Shown here one piece after another: positions 6,521 to 14,150 of a stretch of DNA of 42,478 bases (positions are counted from its first letter, which is position 1; every line of letters begins with the position of its first letter). Location of the stretch: assembly GCA_017525605.1 (NCBI GenBank), contig JAFXSM010000055.1:1-42478 (forward strand), given 5' to 3'. The position numbers and the translations under genes were made by a program. This stretch comes from Treponema sp. (GTDB lineage Bacteria > Spirochaetota > Spirochaetia > Treponematales > Treponemataceae). The notes under the pieces are model-generated. The model was not told the DNA's origin, did no database searches, and was given only the letters and a program-made list of their open reading frames with translations.

Positions 6521-9500
6521 CTACTCTTTTACCTCAGGTACGTCCTTTACTTCAGGAACCTCAGGCTTTTCATCTTCGTCGTCATCCTCGTCAGATTCGC
6601 CTGCCTCGGAAAGCGTCTTTTTGTATGCTTCCTTCTGCTCTTTCGACCACATGAATTTAGGGTCGAACGCGTTAAGAAGACCAGGAATAATCGTCATCGA
6701 AAGCGCAGAGCTTGTGAACATGACGACCGCGACAAGCGCACCGATGTAGCGCAGGATGATGAACTTCGAGAAGAGAAGCACGCAGAATCCGAGTCCGACC
6801 GCGATTGCGTTCGTGATGATTCCCTTGCCGCTCGTCTTGAAAGTGCGCTTCGTGACTTCTTCCAAGTCGTCTGTGAGAGCGCGCTGCGCGCGGTATGTCT
6901 CCATGAAGTGAATCGTGTAGTCGATACCGACACCGATTGCGACCGACGCGATGATACTTGTACAAAGGTCAAGCGCGATTCCTGCATAGCCCATCGTCAT
7001 GAAGTTCAGAAGAATCGTGAGTCCGAGCGGAATTGCACCGATGATTCCCGCAAGCGGCGACCTGAATGAAAGCGAGATGATGATGAACACCATGAGGAGC
7101 GAAAGCGCGATGCTGACAGTCTGGCTGTCAACGACCATCTTCGTCATCATGTATTCCATCTCGCCGTTTCCTGTAGCCTCAAGTTTGTAGCCTTTCGGGA
7201 AATGTATTGCGGCATAGTTCTGCGCGTCGCGGATAATCGCCTCTGTGTCGTCCGTCGAGTGAGTGCGGAGCTGAACCTGAGTTCTGATTGCAGTCGGCAT
7301 CGTCATGTTGTTTGCGAAACGCTGAATCTGCTCGCTCGAAAGGAGATACAGATACTGCGTCACAAGGTCGCCAAGCTCGTCGCGGCTTGCAACTGGGTAT
7401 TTCGCAACATCATACGGAACTTCGTAATAGTCGATTCCGTTGAAGTTGAGCTGCTTCTCAAGCTCGCTGACAATCTGCTCTACAGTTGCCTTGTTTCCGC
7501 CAGCAGCAGAATATGCGCTGTGGAGCATCTCAAGACCCTGCTGAACTGTGATTGTCGAAGCAAGTTTCTCGGCATACACGACATTCGGGTCAACGTAGCC
7601 GTCGGAAACTGCCGCGCTGTTCAAATCAGGAACGTGCATGACCTGGTTCATACGCTTGATGAACGTCGTGAACGAAACGACCTTTCCGATTCCAGGATGG
7701 CGTGCGATGAGATATTCCTGCAAGCCGTCAACAGCCTTGAGAATCTCCGGGTTCGTGAGCATGTAGTACTCTTTTGCGCCCTCATCAGCAGTTGCCACAG
7801 ATTCCTCAGCAGCATCTGCACCGAATCCGAAGTCGTCTGTAGCACCACCGAAATCAAAGTCGCCTTCGATTGCGTCCGCAACAGAATCAGCAGTTCCGAC
7901 ATCGCCAGCAGAGAAATCGAAGTCGCTTGCGATAGAATCAGCAACAGACTCGACGTTTTCTGTCTCAGAAGGAGTGAAGTCGAAATCACTTGCGATTGAA
8001 TCAGCTGCATTTTCTGCCGGAGTTTCAGCAGTCTCAGAAGGAGTGAAATCGAAGTCGCTTGCGATTGAATCAGCAGAAGAATCAGCCGCAACTGCATTCG
8101 CATCAGCAGCCTTCTCCTCTCCGCTCACGATGAGATAGAGAGTGTTTGAGCCTGCAAGATGCTCATCGACATAAGTGATGTCCTGCCTGAATTTTGAATC
8201 CGGCGGGAAGTAGTTCACGAGAGCCGTATCGACGATGAGCATCTTAAAACCGACAAGTGCCGCAACGACGACGACCAAAGTTGAGACAACGAGTCTCGGC
8301 TTCGTTCCAGAAAAGAAATGATAAATCGAATAGAGAGTTGAAGAAGTAGCCTCGTCGGAAGTCTTTCCTCTTCTTCTCTGGAGCTGTTTCGCAAGCTCAA
8401 GCTTGATTTTCGTAGAAAGTCTGGTCTTGCTCTTCCTGTGTTTTCCGACAGATTTTATCGGAGTCACATAGAGAAGACACGGAATGAGAGTCATCGAAAG
8501 GATGAGCGAGAACACAACTCCGGCAGCCGCGAACACAGAGAATGACTTGAGCGGCATAATCGGGCTTGTGATGTTCGAGATGAAACCTGCGACAGTCGTA
8601 ATGCCTGCAAGCGCGACTGCAACCCACACGTCCTTAAGACCGTAGACGATTGCATCAGCGTGCTTCTCTTTCGTCATCTCGCCAGTAACTTTGTCGAGCG
8701 CGATGTAATAGTGGGTCAGAACGTGGATTCCGTATGCAGAACCACACGCAACGAGACAGACCGGAATGACGCTTCCGATAATCGTGAACGTGATGTGGAG
8801 CATACACATGATTCCGACAGACCAAATCGTGCTCATAAGAACTGTAATCAGAGGGAGAATAGTTCCGCTGAATGTATGGAAAGAGAAATAGAGAGAAAGA
8901 AGAACGACGAGCGCAACGAACGGAATCAGAACAAGAAGGTCTGAAACCATGAATTTGTAGCCGTCATCGCTGAGAACCGGGTCACCGAAATAGCGCACCT
9001 CAAGGTCAGAATCTTTTACAGCTTCCTCACAGATTCTCTGAATCTCATGAAGAGCCGCCATCTGCTTCTTTGAGTTGAGCATGTCACCGTTCTCATCTTT
9101 CGGCTTGAGCGTAATCATGAGCTGAGTCGTTTTTCCGTCGTCGGTGATGATTACGCGGTTGTACATCTCCTGCCAGTCGATGAGACGCTGCTTGATATTA
9201 GCCATGTCTTCCGCGCTTCCGGTGTAGTCATCGCCGAGCATGCTTGATGCCTTGAGGCTGCCCTCTTCCCCGACGATGAAGTCCATATTTGAGATAGAAT
9301 CGATGCTTTCGACGTAATCGACACCAGAACCGCCGTCCGCACCGCTAATCTGGTCAGTGATGTTCTGGACAATCTGAATGTACTCAGGTTCAAGAATCGT
9401 CTCTCCGCTTGTCTCAAGGGAGATTCCGAGAACCATCATGCTTCCGAAATCTTCCTCAGCCTTCAGCATACGCTGGTAAGACTCGGAGCTCTGAGGCATG

Positions 9501-9616
9501 TACATTCGCACCGTATTCTCGATGGAAATCGTACGGAGCTGCCACCCGAAAAACACCGTGAGCCCAAGGCAGAGCGCAATGACGAGCCAAGAGCATTTCA
9601 GCATTTTCTTAATCAT
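6521..9616 (-). CDS. MMPL/RND-type exporter with acidic repeat insert
   Basis: This 1031-aa inner-membrane protein has two halves, each with one N-terminal transmembrane helix, a large periplasmic domain and a bundle of five helices (first bundle around IPFVALVVLLSLYF; second around IALSLLMVFIIISLSF). This is the architecture of single-chain MMPL/HpnN-like transporters that move lipids or hydrophobic molecules with the proton gradient. It is longer than usual because the second periplasmic domain holds about 100 residues of acidic repeats, and the C-terminus is rich in Glu/Pro/Val. Neighbours are LolA-like proteins on both sides and a divergent ArsR repressor, suggesting a regulated envelope export system. 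The substrate is unknown. Confidence 0.85.
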   Translation of the reverse strand: MIKKMLKCSWLVIALCLGLTVFFGWQLRTISIENTVRMYMPQSSESYQRMLKAEEDFGSMMVLGISLETSGETILEPEYIQIVQNITDQISGADGGSGVDYVESIDSISNMDFIVGEEGSLKASSMLGDDYTGSAEDMANIKQRLIDWQEMYNRVIITDDGKTTQLMITLKPKDENGDMLNSKKQMAALHEIQRICEEAVKDSDLEVRYFGDPVLSDDGYKFMVSDLLVLIPFVALVVLLSLYFSFHTFSGTILPLITVLMSTIWSVGIMCMLHITFTIIGSVIPVCLVACGSAYGIHVLTHYYIALDKVTGEMTKEKHADAIVYGLKDVWVAVALAGITTVAGFISNITSPIMPLKSFSVFAAAGVVFSLILSMTLIPCLLYVTPIKSVGKHRKSKTRLSTKIKLELAKQLQRRRGKTSDEATSSTLYSIYHFFSGTKPRLVVSTLVVVVAALVGFKMLIVDTALVNYFPPDSKFRQDITYVDEHLAGSNTLYLIVSGEEKAADANAVAADSSADSIASDFDFTPSETAETPAENAADSIASDFDFTPSETENVESVADSIASDFDFSAGDVGTADSVADAIEGDFDFGGATDDFGFGADAAEESVATADEGAKEYYMLTNPEILKAVDGLQEYLIARHPGIGKVVSFTTFIKRMNQVMHVPDLNSAAVSDGYVDPNVVYAEKLASTITVQQGLEMLHSAYSAAGGNKATVEQIVSELEKQLNFNGIDYYEVPYDVAKYPVASRDELGDLVTQYLYLLSSEQIQRFANNMTMPTAIRTQVQLRTHSTDDTEAIIRDAQNYAAIHFPKGYKLEATGNGEMEYMMTKMVVDSQTVSIALSLLMVFIIISLSFRSPLAGIIGAIPLGLTILLNFMTMGYAGIALDLCTSIIASVAIGVGIDYTIHFMETYRAQRALTDDLEEVTKRTFKTSGKGIITNAIAVGLGFCVLLFSKFIILRYIGALVAVVMFTSSALSMTIIPGLLNAFDPKFMWSKEQKEAYKKTLSEAGESDEDDDEDEKPEVPEVKDVPEVKE
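7815..8095 (-). repeat. in-frame acidic repeats inside the exporter
   Basis: At about residues 507-600 the exporter repeats the unit ADSIASDFDF (three near-identical copies, two followed by TPSET), then drifts to ADAIEGDFDF and FGFGAD copies. The DNA repeats too, with high similarity between neighbouring units, so copy number may vary by slippage or recombination without breaking the frame. Confidence 0.8.
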
Positions 9617-9634
9617 TTTTCACTCCTCGTATTA

Positions 9635-9687
9635 ATAGAAAAATATTTACGAATCACTTGCAAATCATGGAAGAAATGCTTTATAAT
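9635..9687. promoter_or_regulatory. divergent promoter region, exporter / arsR
   Basis: The palindromic hexamer TTGCAA at 9658-9663 can serve as -35 in both directions. Rightwards, TATAAT at 9682-9687 follows after 18 nt and would drive the ArsR gene. Leftwards, a weaker TTCTAT at 9640-9635 follows after 17 nt, towards the exporter. The geometry suits an ArsR protein that controls both genes, but no operator was proven. Confidence 0.5.
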
Positions 9688-9763
9688 TCGTTCAAATAAT
9701 TAAACCGATAAACTCAATATAACAACGAAAAAAAATTCTGTCAACGAAATTTTAAGAAAAAAA

Positions 9764-10114
9764 ATGGAAAAAGAAATAGATCAAAAAAAAATCGAGCAGG
9801 CACTTGAGGAATTCAAAACCTGCTCACCAATTTTCATCGCCCTCGGCGACACGACAAGACAGAAAATCTGCCTTGACCTTGCTTCCCGCGGACTCGAAGG
9901 ACTGAACGTTGCAGATTTGGCAGGAAGGTCGATTCTCTCCCGCCCAGCAATCTCGCACCACCTGAAAGTCCTGAAGGATGCAGGAATCGTGGAACCGATA
10001 AAAAAGGGCACGCAGATATTCTACCGACTCAAACTCAAGGACTCCCTCGTGCCTATGAAGAAGCTCTTTGACACGGTAGAAGAAATACTTGAAGAGGAGG
10101 AGATCCAGTCGTAA
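9764..10114 (+). CDS. ArsR-family winged-helix repressor
   Basis: This 116-aa protein has the ArsR fold with the recognition helix in SRPAISHHLKVLKDAGIV (about residues 58-76) and the wing KKGTQIFYRLKL. The metal-binding motif of ArsR/SmtB metal sensors (ELCVCDL) is absent, so it is probably not a simple metal sensor. It is divergent from the exporter and is followed 75 nt later by a LolA-like gene on the same strand, so it likely regulates this envelope export set. The Shine-Dalgarno is weak (AAGAA). Confidence 0.85.
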   Translation: MEKEIDQKKIEQALEEFKTCSPIFIALGDTTRQKICLDLASRGLEGLNVADLAGRSILSRPAISHHLKVLKDAGIVEPIKKGTQIFYRLKLKDSLVPMKKLFDTVEEILEEEEIQS

Positions 10115-10189
10115 AATAAAATTAACATTAAAAGTAGAATCGGAGATGTCAGCACAAGCGAAAAAAAACAAAGCAGGAAGGAAAAAACT

Positions 10190-11026
10190 ATTAAAAAATT
10201 CAAAGCAACATTCAAAACTCTTGCATTTGCGCTTATGGCTATGGCAATCGGAAATTCTGCATTCGCAGATGATGCATCGCAGATTGCAAAAACAATGCTC
10301 GAACTCAACGTCCCCAGCTACAGCTATGCGACACTTCTCATGGACGTAATCGAAAAGGACGGAAAAGTCGAGCACAGGGAACTTAAGGAATATGGCGGCG
10401 GAGACAACGGACTCAAGAACGCCGTATTCGTATTCACTTCTCCAGCTTCCGTAAAGGACACACGCATTCTCCAGGCTGAAAAGACGAACAAGGACGACGA
10501 CAAATGGGTCTACCTTCCGTCACTCCGCACAGTAAGACGACTCGGCTCAGGCGACCGCTCAAAACCGTTCGTCGGCTCGGAACTGACTTACAACGACATG
10601 TCAACACGCAAAATCGGCGACGACACGCACGAGATGCTCTCGGAGAACGAAGCCGTGACAGTCACAAGTTCGGAATTCGGCACAGTCACTTACCAGACAT
10701 GGAAGCTCAAGGAAACGCCTGTAAAGGCAAAGGCACGCGACGTTGAGTACGCATACAGGCAGCTCAACATCGACAAGAACACTTATCTTCCGGTAAAAAT
10801 CCAGACGTTCGACAAAAAGGGAACTCTTTTAAAGACGACCGTAATCGAAAAAATCGAGAAGACGACTGGAAACAAGGGCGTTTACTGGCTTCGAAAGTCG
10901 GTGAACGTCGTAAACGAGCAGACAGGCAGAAAGACACACGTCAAAGTAGCGGACTACACATTCGACAAGAAGATTCCGCCGTCGTATTTCACGCAGCAGT
11001 GGCTCATCACGGGCAAAGCGAAATAA
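10190..11026 (+). CDS. periplasmic LolA-like lipoprotein-sorting protein, second copy
   Basis: This is a paralogue of the gene at 5593-6381: VFTSPASVKDTRIL, DDKWVYLPSLRTVRRLGSGD and ELTYNDMSTRKIGDDTHEML align block for block. The first ATG in frame (10235) gives only a clipped signal sequence. Extending upstream to an ATT codon at 10190, which has AGGAAGG 6-7 nt before it, gives a complete signal peptide: two Lys, a hydrophobic core and the cleavage site SAFA (278 aa in total). I therefore propose an AUU start. Alternatives are the short ATG form or a small frameshift in the A-rich leader. It follows the ArsR gene in one transcription unit. Confidence 0.8.
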   Translation: MKKFKATFKTLAFALMAMAIGNSAFADDASQIAKTMLELNVPSYSYATLLMDVIEKDGKVEHRELKEYGGGDNGLKNAVFVFTSPASVKDTRILQAEKTNKDDDKWVYLPSLRTVRRLGSGDRSKPFVGSELTYNDMSTRKIGDDTHEMLSENEAVTVTSSEFGTVTYQTWKLKETPVKAKARDVEYAYRQLNIDKNTYLPVKIQTFDKKGTLLKTTVIEKIEKTTGNKGVYWLRKSVNVVNEQTGRKTHVKVADYTFDKKIPPSYFTQQWLITGKAK

Positions 11027-11085
11027 TCCCGAGCGAATAGCGAAACGATAAACCGCTGACTGCCGTCACTAAAAAACTGCAAGAC

Positions 11086-11130
11086 GCAAACTGCGCTACT
11101 ATTTCGATGGCGCAGTTTGCATTTTCATCT
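11086..11130 (+). terminator. terminator between LolA-like gene and intI
   Basis: The arms GCAAACTGCGC and GCGCAGTTTGC pair perfectly over 11 bp, with a 13-base loop and a T-rich tail (ATTTTCATCTTT). It isolates intI from the upstream operon. Only about 30 nt remain before the intI ATG, so an intI promoter must lie in or very close to this hairpin; I see no good one. Confidence 0.7.
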
Positions 11131-11162
11131 TTACAGAACAGGTTATTGCAAATGGAGAGAGA

Positions 11163-12371
11163 ATGACTGTTTTTATAAGACCTTTCAATGAAAAATACAT
11201 TTCCGTAAGTTTCCTTGACAATTTCAACGCCACGATGCTGAATGCCGTCAAATCCGTGCCGGAACGGAAATGGAACAACGAAGAAAAATCATGGCTCGTT
11301 CCGTCCAATCAAAAATCGGTGGATATTCTGCTTGAAAACATTTATGAGACAAAACTTTTCAATTTTGAAGACGAACCAAGCAGCAATATAAAGGAAGAAA
11401 ATAAAGAAAAAAGCTTTGTAGATTCCGAGCTTGGCAAACTCGATTCCGCGCTGAAAGTCCGACATTACTCAACCTGTACAGTCGAACGCTACAAAAAATG
11501 GGTTCAGAATTTTCTTTTAGAAAATGGAAAAATCGAAAGCGGCTGTGAGAATCAGAAAATCAATGACTACTTAAAAAATCTCGCGCTAAAGAAAAATGTG
11601 AGTTCATCCACGCAAAATCAGGCTCTGGCAGCTCTGCTGTTCTACTTTCGGTTCGTAAAAAATACGCCCGTCGAAACTTTGTCTTCCGTAATTCACGCAA
11701 AGAAAAAAGTTAGGATTCCTGTTGTCTTTTCTCGCGAAGAAGTCGCAAAAGTCATAAACAATTTGACAGGAACGAAACGCCTGATTGCAAAACTCCTTTA
11801 CGGAACAGGTCTCAGGCTCAACGAGGCACTTTCTTTAAGAATCTTGGACTTGGATTTTGACAGAAACGAAATCATCGTCCGCCACGGAAAAGGCGATAAA
11901 GACCGCCACGTAATGCTTCCGAAAACGCTGATTCCAGAACTCAAAGCTCAAATAGAAGTTGTAAAGAAACTGCATGAAAAAGACCTTGCTGACGGCTGGG
12001 GAAAAGTCGGCTTGCCAGAAGCTCTTGGAGAAAAATATACGCACGGTTGTAACGAATTAAAATGGCAGTGGCTTTTTCCGCAGAAAAACCGATGGAAGAA
12101 CGCTCATACCGGAGAGGAAGGAAGATTCCACATTGATGAATCGCTCGTTCAGCGTGCCGTCAAAATGGCAATTCTCGATGCCGGCATCAACAAAAACGCA
12201 AGCTGCCACACATTCCGCCATTCCTTCGCCACTCACCTTCTAGAATCCGGCTATGACATCCGCACCATCCAGGAACTCCTCGGCCACTCAGACGTAAGCA
12301 CCACCATGATTTACACCCACGTTCTGAACAAAGGAGCAGGAGGCGTAACAAGCCCCTTGGACAGACTTTGA
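11163..12371 (+). CDS. intI: integron integrase IntI (with N-terminal extension)
   Basis: This 402-aa tyrosine recombinase carries all catalytic residues: R218 in GTGLRLNE, a Lys in HGKGDKDRH (K243/K246), H349-x-x-R352, H375 in LLGH and nucleophile Y384 in TMIYTH. Between boxes I and II (about residues 283-328) it has the additional segment typical of integron integrases, ending GRFHIDESLVQRAV, so it is IntI rather than XerC or a phage integrase. The first ~75 residues are extra; residues 20-60 (including W37 and W44 in ERKWNNEEKSWLVP) resemble HARP-like modules. GGAGAG precedes the ATG. It points towards the cassette array, as in the unusual Treponema denticola integron and opposite to the common arrangement. 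Confidence 0.93.
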   Translation: MTVFIRPFNEKYISVSFLDNFNATMLNAVKSVPERKWNNEEKSWLVPSNQKSVDILLENIYETKLFNFEDEPSSNIKEENKEKSFVDSELGKLDSALKVRHYSTCTVERYKKWVQNFLLENGKIESGCENQKINDYLKNLALKKNVSSSTQNQALAALLFYFRFVKNTPVETLSSVIHAKKKVRIPVVFSREEVAKVINNLTGTKRLIAKLLYGTGLRLNEALSLRILDLDFDRNEIIVRHGKGDKDRHVMLPKTLIPELKAQIEVVKKLHEKDLADGWGKVGLPEALGEKYTHGCNELKWQWLFPQKNRWKNAHTGEEGRFHIDESLVQRAVKMAILDAGINKNASCHTFRHSFATHLLESGYDIRTIQELLGHSDVSTTMIYTHVLNKGAGGVTSPLDRL

Positions 12372-12515
12372 GTTTACGCATATCCGTGTAAAACACATGA
12401 TACACAACGGCAAGAAAGTGTGGTAATATGGATGATACATTTTACGAGACAGCTTACACTGACAAAACTTGCAGTGTAAGCTGGTTACCGTGGATACGGG
12501 GAATATTTGTTATGT
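12372..12515 (+). other. attI region and junction with first cassette
   Basis: This stretch between the intI stop and the first cassette must contain the primary attachment site. The core GTTATGT at 12509-12515 is the same heptamer that ends the downstream attC sites, and the sequence after it (GGACGCCCGCACTGGGGCGC) recurs at the start of other cassettes, so recombination occurs at 12509/12510. The region holds a perfect 12-bp inverted repeat (12450-12483). I could not identify a convincing cassette promoter Pc here. Confidence 0.7.
12450..12483. repeat. perfect 12-bp inverted repeat in attI region
   Basis: CAGCTTACACTG (12450-12461) and its exact complement CAGTGTAAGCTG (12472-12483) flank a 10-base spacer. 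The structure ends 25 nt before the attI core. No T-run follows, so it is not a standard terminator. It could bind a regulator or IntI, or form a hairpin in the array transcript. Confidence 0.65.
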
Positions 12516-12552
12516 GGACGCCCGCACTGGGGCGCTTGCCAAGGAGAATTAT

Positions 12553-12753
12553 ATGGGATACGGAAGTTTAAAAGATGTTTTAGGAATTTTTTTTATATTC
12601 TTAATTATCGCAATTGTTATTTTCTTGCTTCTACGAGAATTTAACTGCTGGTATTGGAAAATTAATCAAAAAATAAAAACATTAGAAAATATGGAAAGGA
12701 CATTAGAAAATATGGAAAGGAAAATTGATTTGATTCAAAAAAAATCAATTTGA
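12553..12753 (+). CDS. cassette 1: small membrane protein with coiled coil
   Basis: This 66-aa protein has one transmembrane helix (about residues 10-27, GIFFIFLIIAIVIFLLL) followed by a charged coiled-coil segment with two copies of TLENMER. No function is recognised. The start has AAGGAG at 12541-12546. The gene stops just after a run of eight A (12737-12744); with one A fewer the frame would continue to a stop at 12829, giving 91 aa. The short form may therefore be a slippage or frameshift product. It is the cassette closest to attI and so the most recently inserted, if the usual integron rule holds. Confidence 0.6.
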   Translation: MGYGSLKDVLGIFFIFLIIAIVIFLLLREFNCWYWKINQKIKTLENMERTLENMERKIDLIQKKSI

Positions 12754-12873
12754 AATCTTAAAAAATATTACATCAATTTCCAATGATATAAAAAATACTG
12801 ATGAACATAAAGTTAATATATCAGTCTAAAATTCTGTGTGTTTAACAATAATTATATTCACTAGTTAGAAAAA

Positions 12874-12893
12874 CAGCTAAGTCAAGCTTGCTG
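12874..12893 (+). repeat. small hairpin with TCAAG loop
   Basis: Arms CAGC-(T)-AAG and CTT-GCTG with one bulged T enclose the loop TCAAG. The same loop occurs in attC centres throughout the array. It lies in the stretch between the cassette 1 membrane gene and brnT. A little upstream (about 12839-12861) is sequence resembling the right half of an attC site; I regard the whole stretch as an eroded cassette junction. Confidence 0.4.
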
Positions 12894-12911
12894 GAAATTT
12901 TACTTGAATTA

Positions 12912-12937
12912 AAACGCGGTCAAGCCGCGTTTTTTTA
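12912..12937 (+). terminator. TCAAG-loop terminator before brnT
   Basis: Arms ACGCGG and CCGCGT (extended by A/T pairs) enclose loop TCAAG and are followed by seven T. It would stop transcripts coming from attI before the toxin-antitoxin promoter. The arm-loop sequence is nearly the same as the attC centre at 17485-17547. Confidence 0.75.
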
Positions 12938-12940
12938 TGC

Positions 12941-12970
12941 TTGACGATTTTCAAATAGTATAATTATAAT
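12941..12970 (+). promoter_or_regulatory. promoter of brnTA
   Basis: TTGACG at 12941-12946 and a perfect TATAAT at 12965-12970 are separated by 18 nt. The toxin ATG is 6 nt after the -10 box, so transcription would begin at or next to the start codon (leaderless). Confidence 0.7.
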
Positions 12971-12976
12971 ATAATT

Positions 12977-13264
12977 ATGGATGAAATAATCTTTGAATGG
13001 GATTCTGTAAAAGCTGGATTGAATTATATGAAACACAAAGTAACTTTTGAGGAAGCAAAAAGTGTTTTTTATGATGAAAACGCAATTTTAATTGCAGATC
13101 CGGATCATTCAAGTATGGACGAAGATAGGTTTGTAATGCTTGGACTGAGTTCAGAGTTACATATGCTGGTTGTCTGTCATTGTTACAGGGAAAATGACAG
13201 AATTAGAATCATATCGGCAAGAAAAGCAAATAACCTTGAAGCCGCACAGTATGGAGGAAAATAA
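12977..13264 (+). CDS. brnT: BrnT-family toxin
   Basis: This 95-aa protein has the BrnT pattern: FEWDSVKAGLNYMKHKVTFEEAKSVF, DPDHSSMDEDRFVMLG, LHMLVVCHCYRENDRIRIISARKA. BrnT is an RNase of the RelE-like fold that inhibits growth by cleaving RNA and is neutralised by BrnA. It has no Shine-Dalgarno; the -10 box ends 6 nt before the ATG. It pairs with brnA one nucleotide downstream, and together they form the 3' half of cassette 1, next to an attC. Confidence 0.9.
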   Translation: MDEIIFEWDSVKAGLNYMKHKVTFEEAKSVFYDENAILIADPDHSSMDEDRFVMLGLSSELHMLVVCHCYRENDRIRIISARKANNLEAAQYGGK

Positions 13265-13265
13265 A

Positions 13266-13478
13266 ATGAGAGATAATTACGATTTTTCAAATGGGATAAA
13301 AAATCCTTATGCAGACAGACTCAAAAAACAGATAACAATTCGCCTTGATGATCAGGTAATTGATTATTTCAAAAATATGGCAGAAGAAACAGGAATGCCT
13401 TATCAGAATATTATCAATTATTATCTTCTAGATTGTGTAAAAGAAAAAAAACATTTGGAAGTTGCGTTTAGTAAGTAA
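13266..13478 (+). CDS. brnA: BrnA-family antitoxin
   Basis: This 70-aa protein has a short N-terminal toxin-binding part (YDFSNGIKNPYADRLKKQ) and a ribbon-helix-helix DNA-binding part (ITIRLDDQVIDYFKNMAEETGMPYQNIINYYLLDCV). It neutralises BrnT and usually represses the operon. GGAGG at 13255-13259 fixes the start; an earlier in-frame ATG at 13170 lies inside brnT and is unlikely. The strong ribosome site contrasts with the leaderless toxin. Confidence 0.88.
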   Translation: MRDNYDFSNGIKNPYADRLKKQITIRLDDQVIDYFKNMAEETGMPYQNIINYYLLDCVKEKKHLEVAFSK

Positions 13479-13482
13479 AATC

Positions 13483-13547
13483 ACATAACAAAGGTTCTTA
13501 GCCGACACGGTGGTCAAGCCGGTTTGCGGTACAACCAGTTGTTATGT
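13483..13547 (+). other. attC site 1 (type A)
   Basis: This 65-bp imperfect palindrome has R'' ACATAAC (13483-13489), L'' TAGCCGAC, a central hairpin with loop TCAAG, L' TGCGGTAC and R' GTTATGT (13541-13547). Recombination would occur after the G at 13541. L'' carries one unpaired G relative to L', the usual extrahelical base of attC. Confidence 0.9.
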
Positions 13548-13579
13548 GGATTGACCACTGGGGTGCTTCTGGAGTAAAA

Positions 13580-14149
13580 ATGGATCAAAAAGCAAATTAT
13601 ATAATCTTAGAAAATTCTATACTTCTTTCAAAAAAAGATTATGCCAATTGGAGAGAAATCCAAGATGATTTTGATACCTATAAGGCTTCTCTAGGTCCAT
13701 ATACTAAGGAGGAATTAATTGCTTATTTAAGAGATGATTTTAAATACGAAAGTGAATTCCCAATAAGTATACAAAGAATTGAGAGTTATTTTAATTCAGA
13801 TGAGTATTTGATTTATGAAAATGGCAAACTGAAAAAAGAGGATTTTCAGCCAAAAGAACCTTGGTTTATCGAAAATAATGAAGAAATAATAAATAGCTTG
13901 AGGAAAGAATTAGAAATAGAAATTCATGAAAAACATTATTTATATAAAAAAGATTTTCGTATTATCGGAAGCCGAGAAGATAAAGATGAGATTGTACTGT
14001 ATTTAAATAATGATGGAGCTATCGTTTTCGTTCATCTAACTTGGAAACAGAAAAAAGAAGATGGTTGTTGGCCAATTTGTAAAGTCTTTTTAAATAAAAT
14101 AGAGTTAGATAAACAAATTGATATAGATAATTCAGAATATGAGATATAA
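13580..14149 (+). CDS. cassette 2: uncharacterised protein
   Basis: This 189-aa protein has no family I recognise. It is acidic, probably soluble, with a helical N-terminal part and a C-terminal segment of beta-strand character (DEIVLYLNNDGAIVFVHLTW). I start it at 13580 because GGAG lies 7 nt upstream; the frame also runs back to the ATG in the attC core (13544), which would add 12 residues (MWIDHWGASGVK). It is AT-rich compared with flank genes, as are all cassettes. The 3' side of this cassette carries a separate toxin-antitoxin operon. Confidence 0.65.
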   Translation: MDQKANYIILENSILLSKKDYANWREIQDDFDTYKASLGPYTKEELIAYLRDDFKYESEFPISIQRIESYFNSDEYLIYENGKLKKEDFQPKEPWFIENNEEIINSLRKELEIEIHEKHYLYKKDFRIIGSREDKDEIVLYLNNDGAIVFVHLTWKQKKEDGCWPICKVFLNKIELDKQIDIDNSEYEI

Positions 14150-14150
14150 C

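Noticed and set aside
11163..12371. Phage or XerC/D-type tyrosine recombinase
   Set aside because: The extra segment before box II and the HIDESLVQRAV and SCHTFRHSFATHLLESGYDI blocks are specific to integron integrases, and attC sites follow.
12372..12508. A cassette promoter Pc in the attI region
   Set aside because: Several weak -10-like hexamers exist (TAATAT, GATACA) but none has a reasonable -35 at 16-18 nt.
12469..12552. An upstream start for the cassette 1 membrane protein
   Set aside because: The frame is open but runs through the inverted repeat and the recombination core; the ATG at 12553 with AAGGAG is far better.
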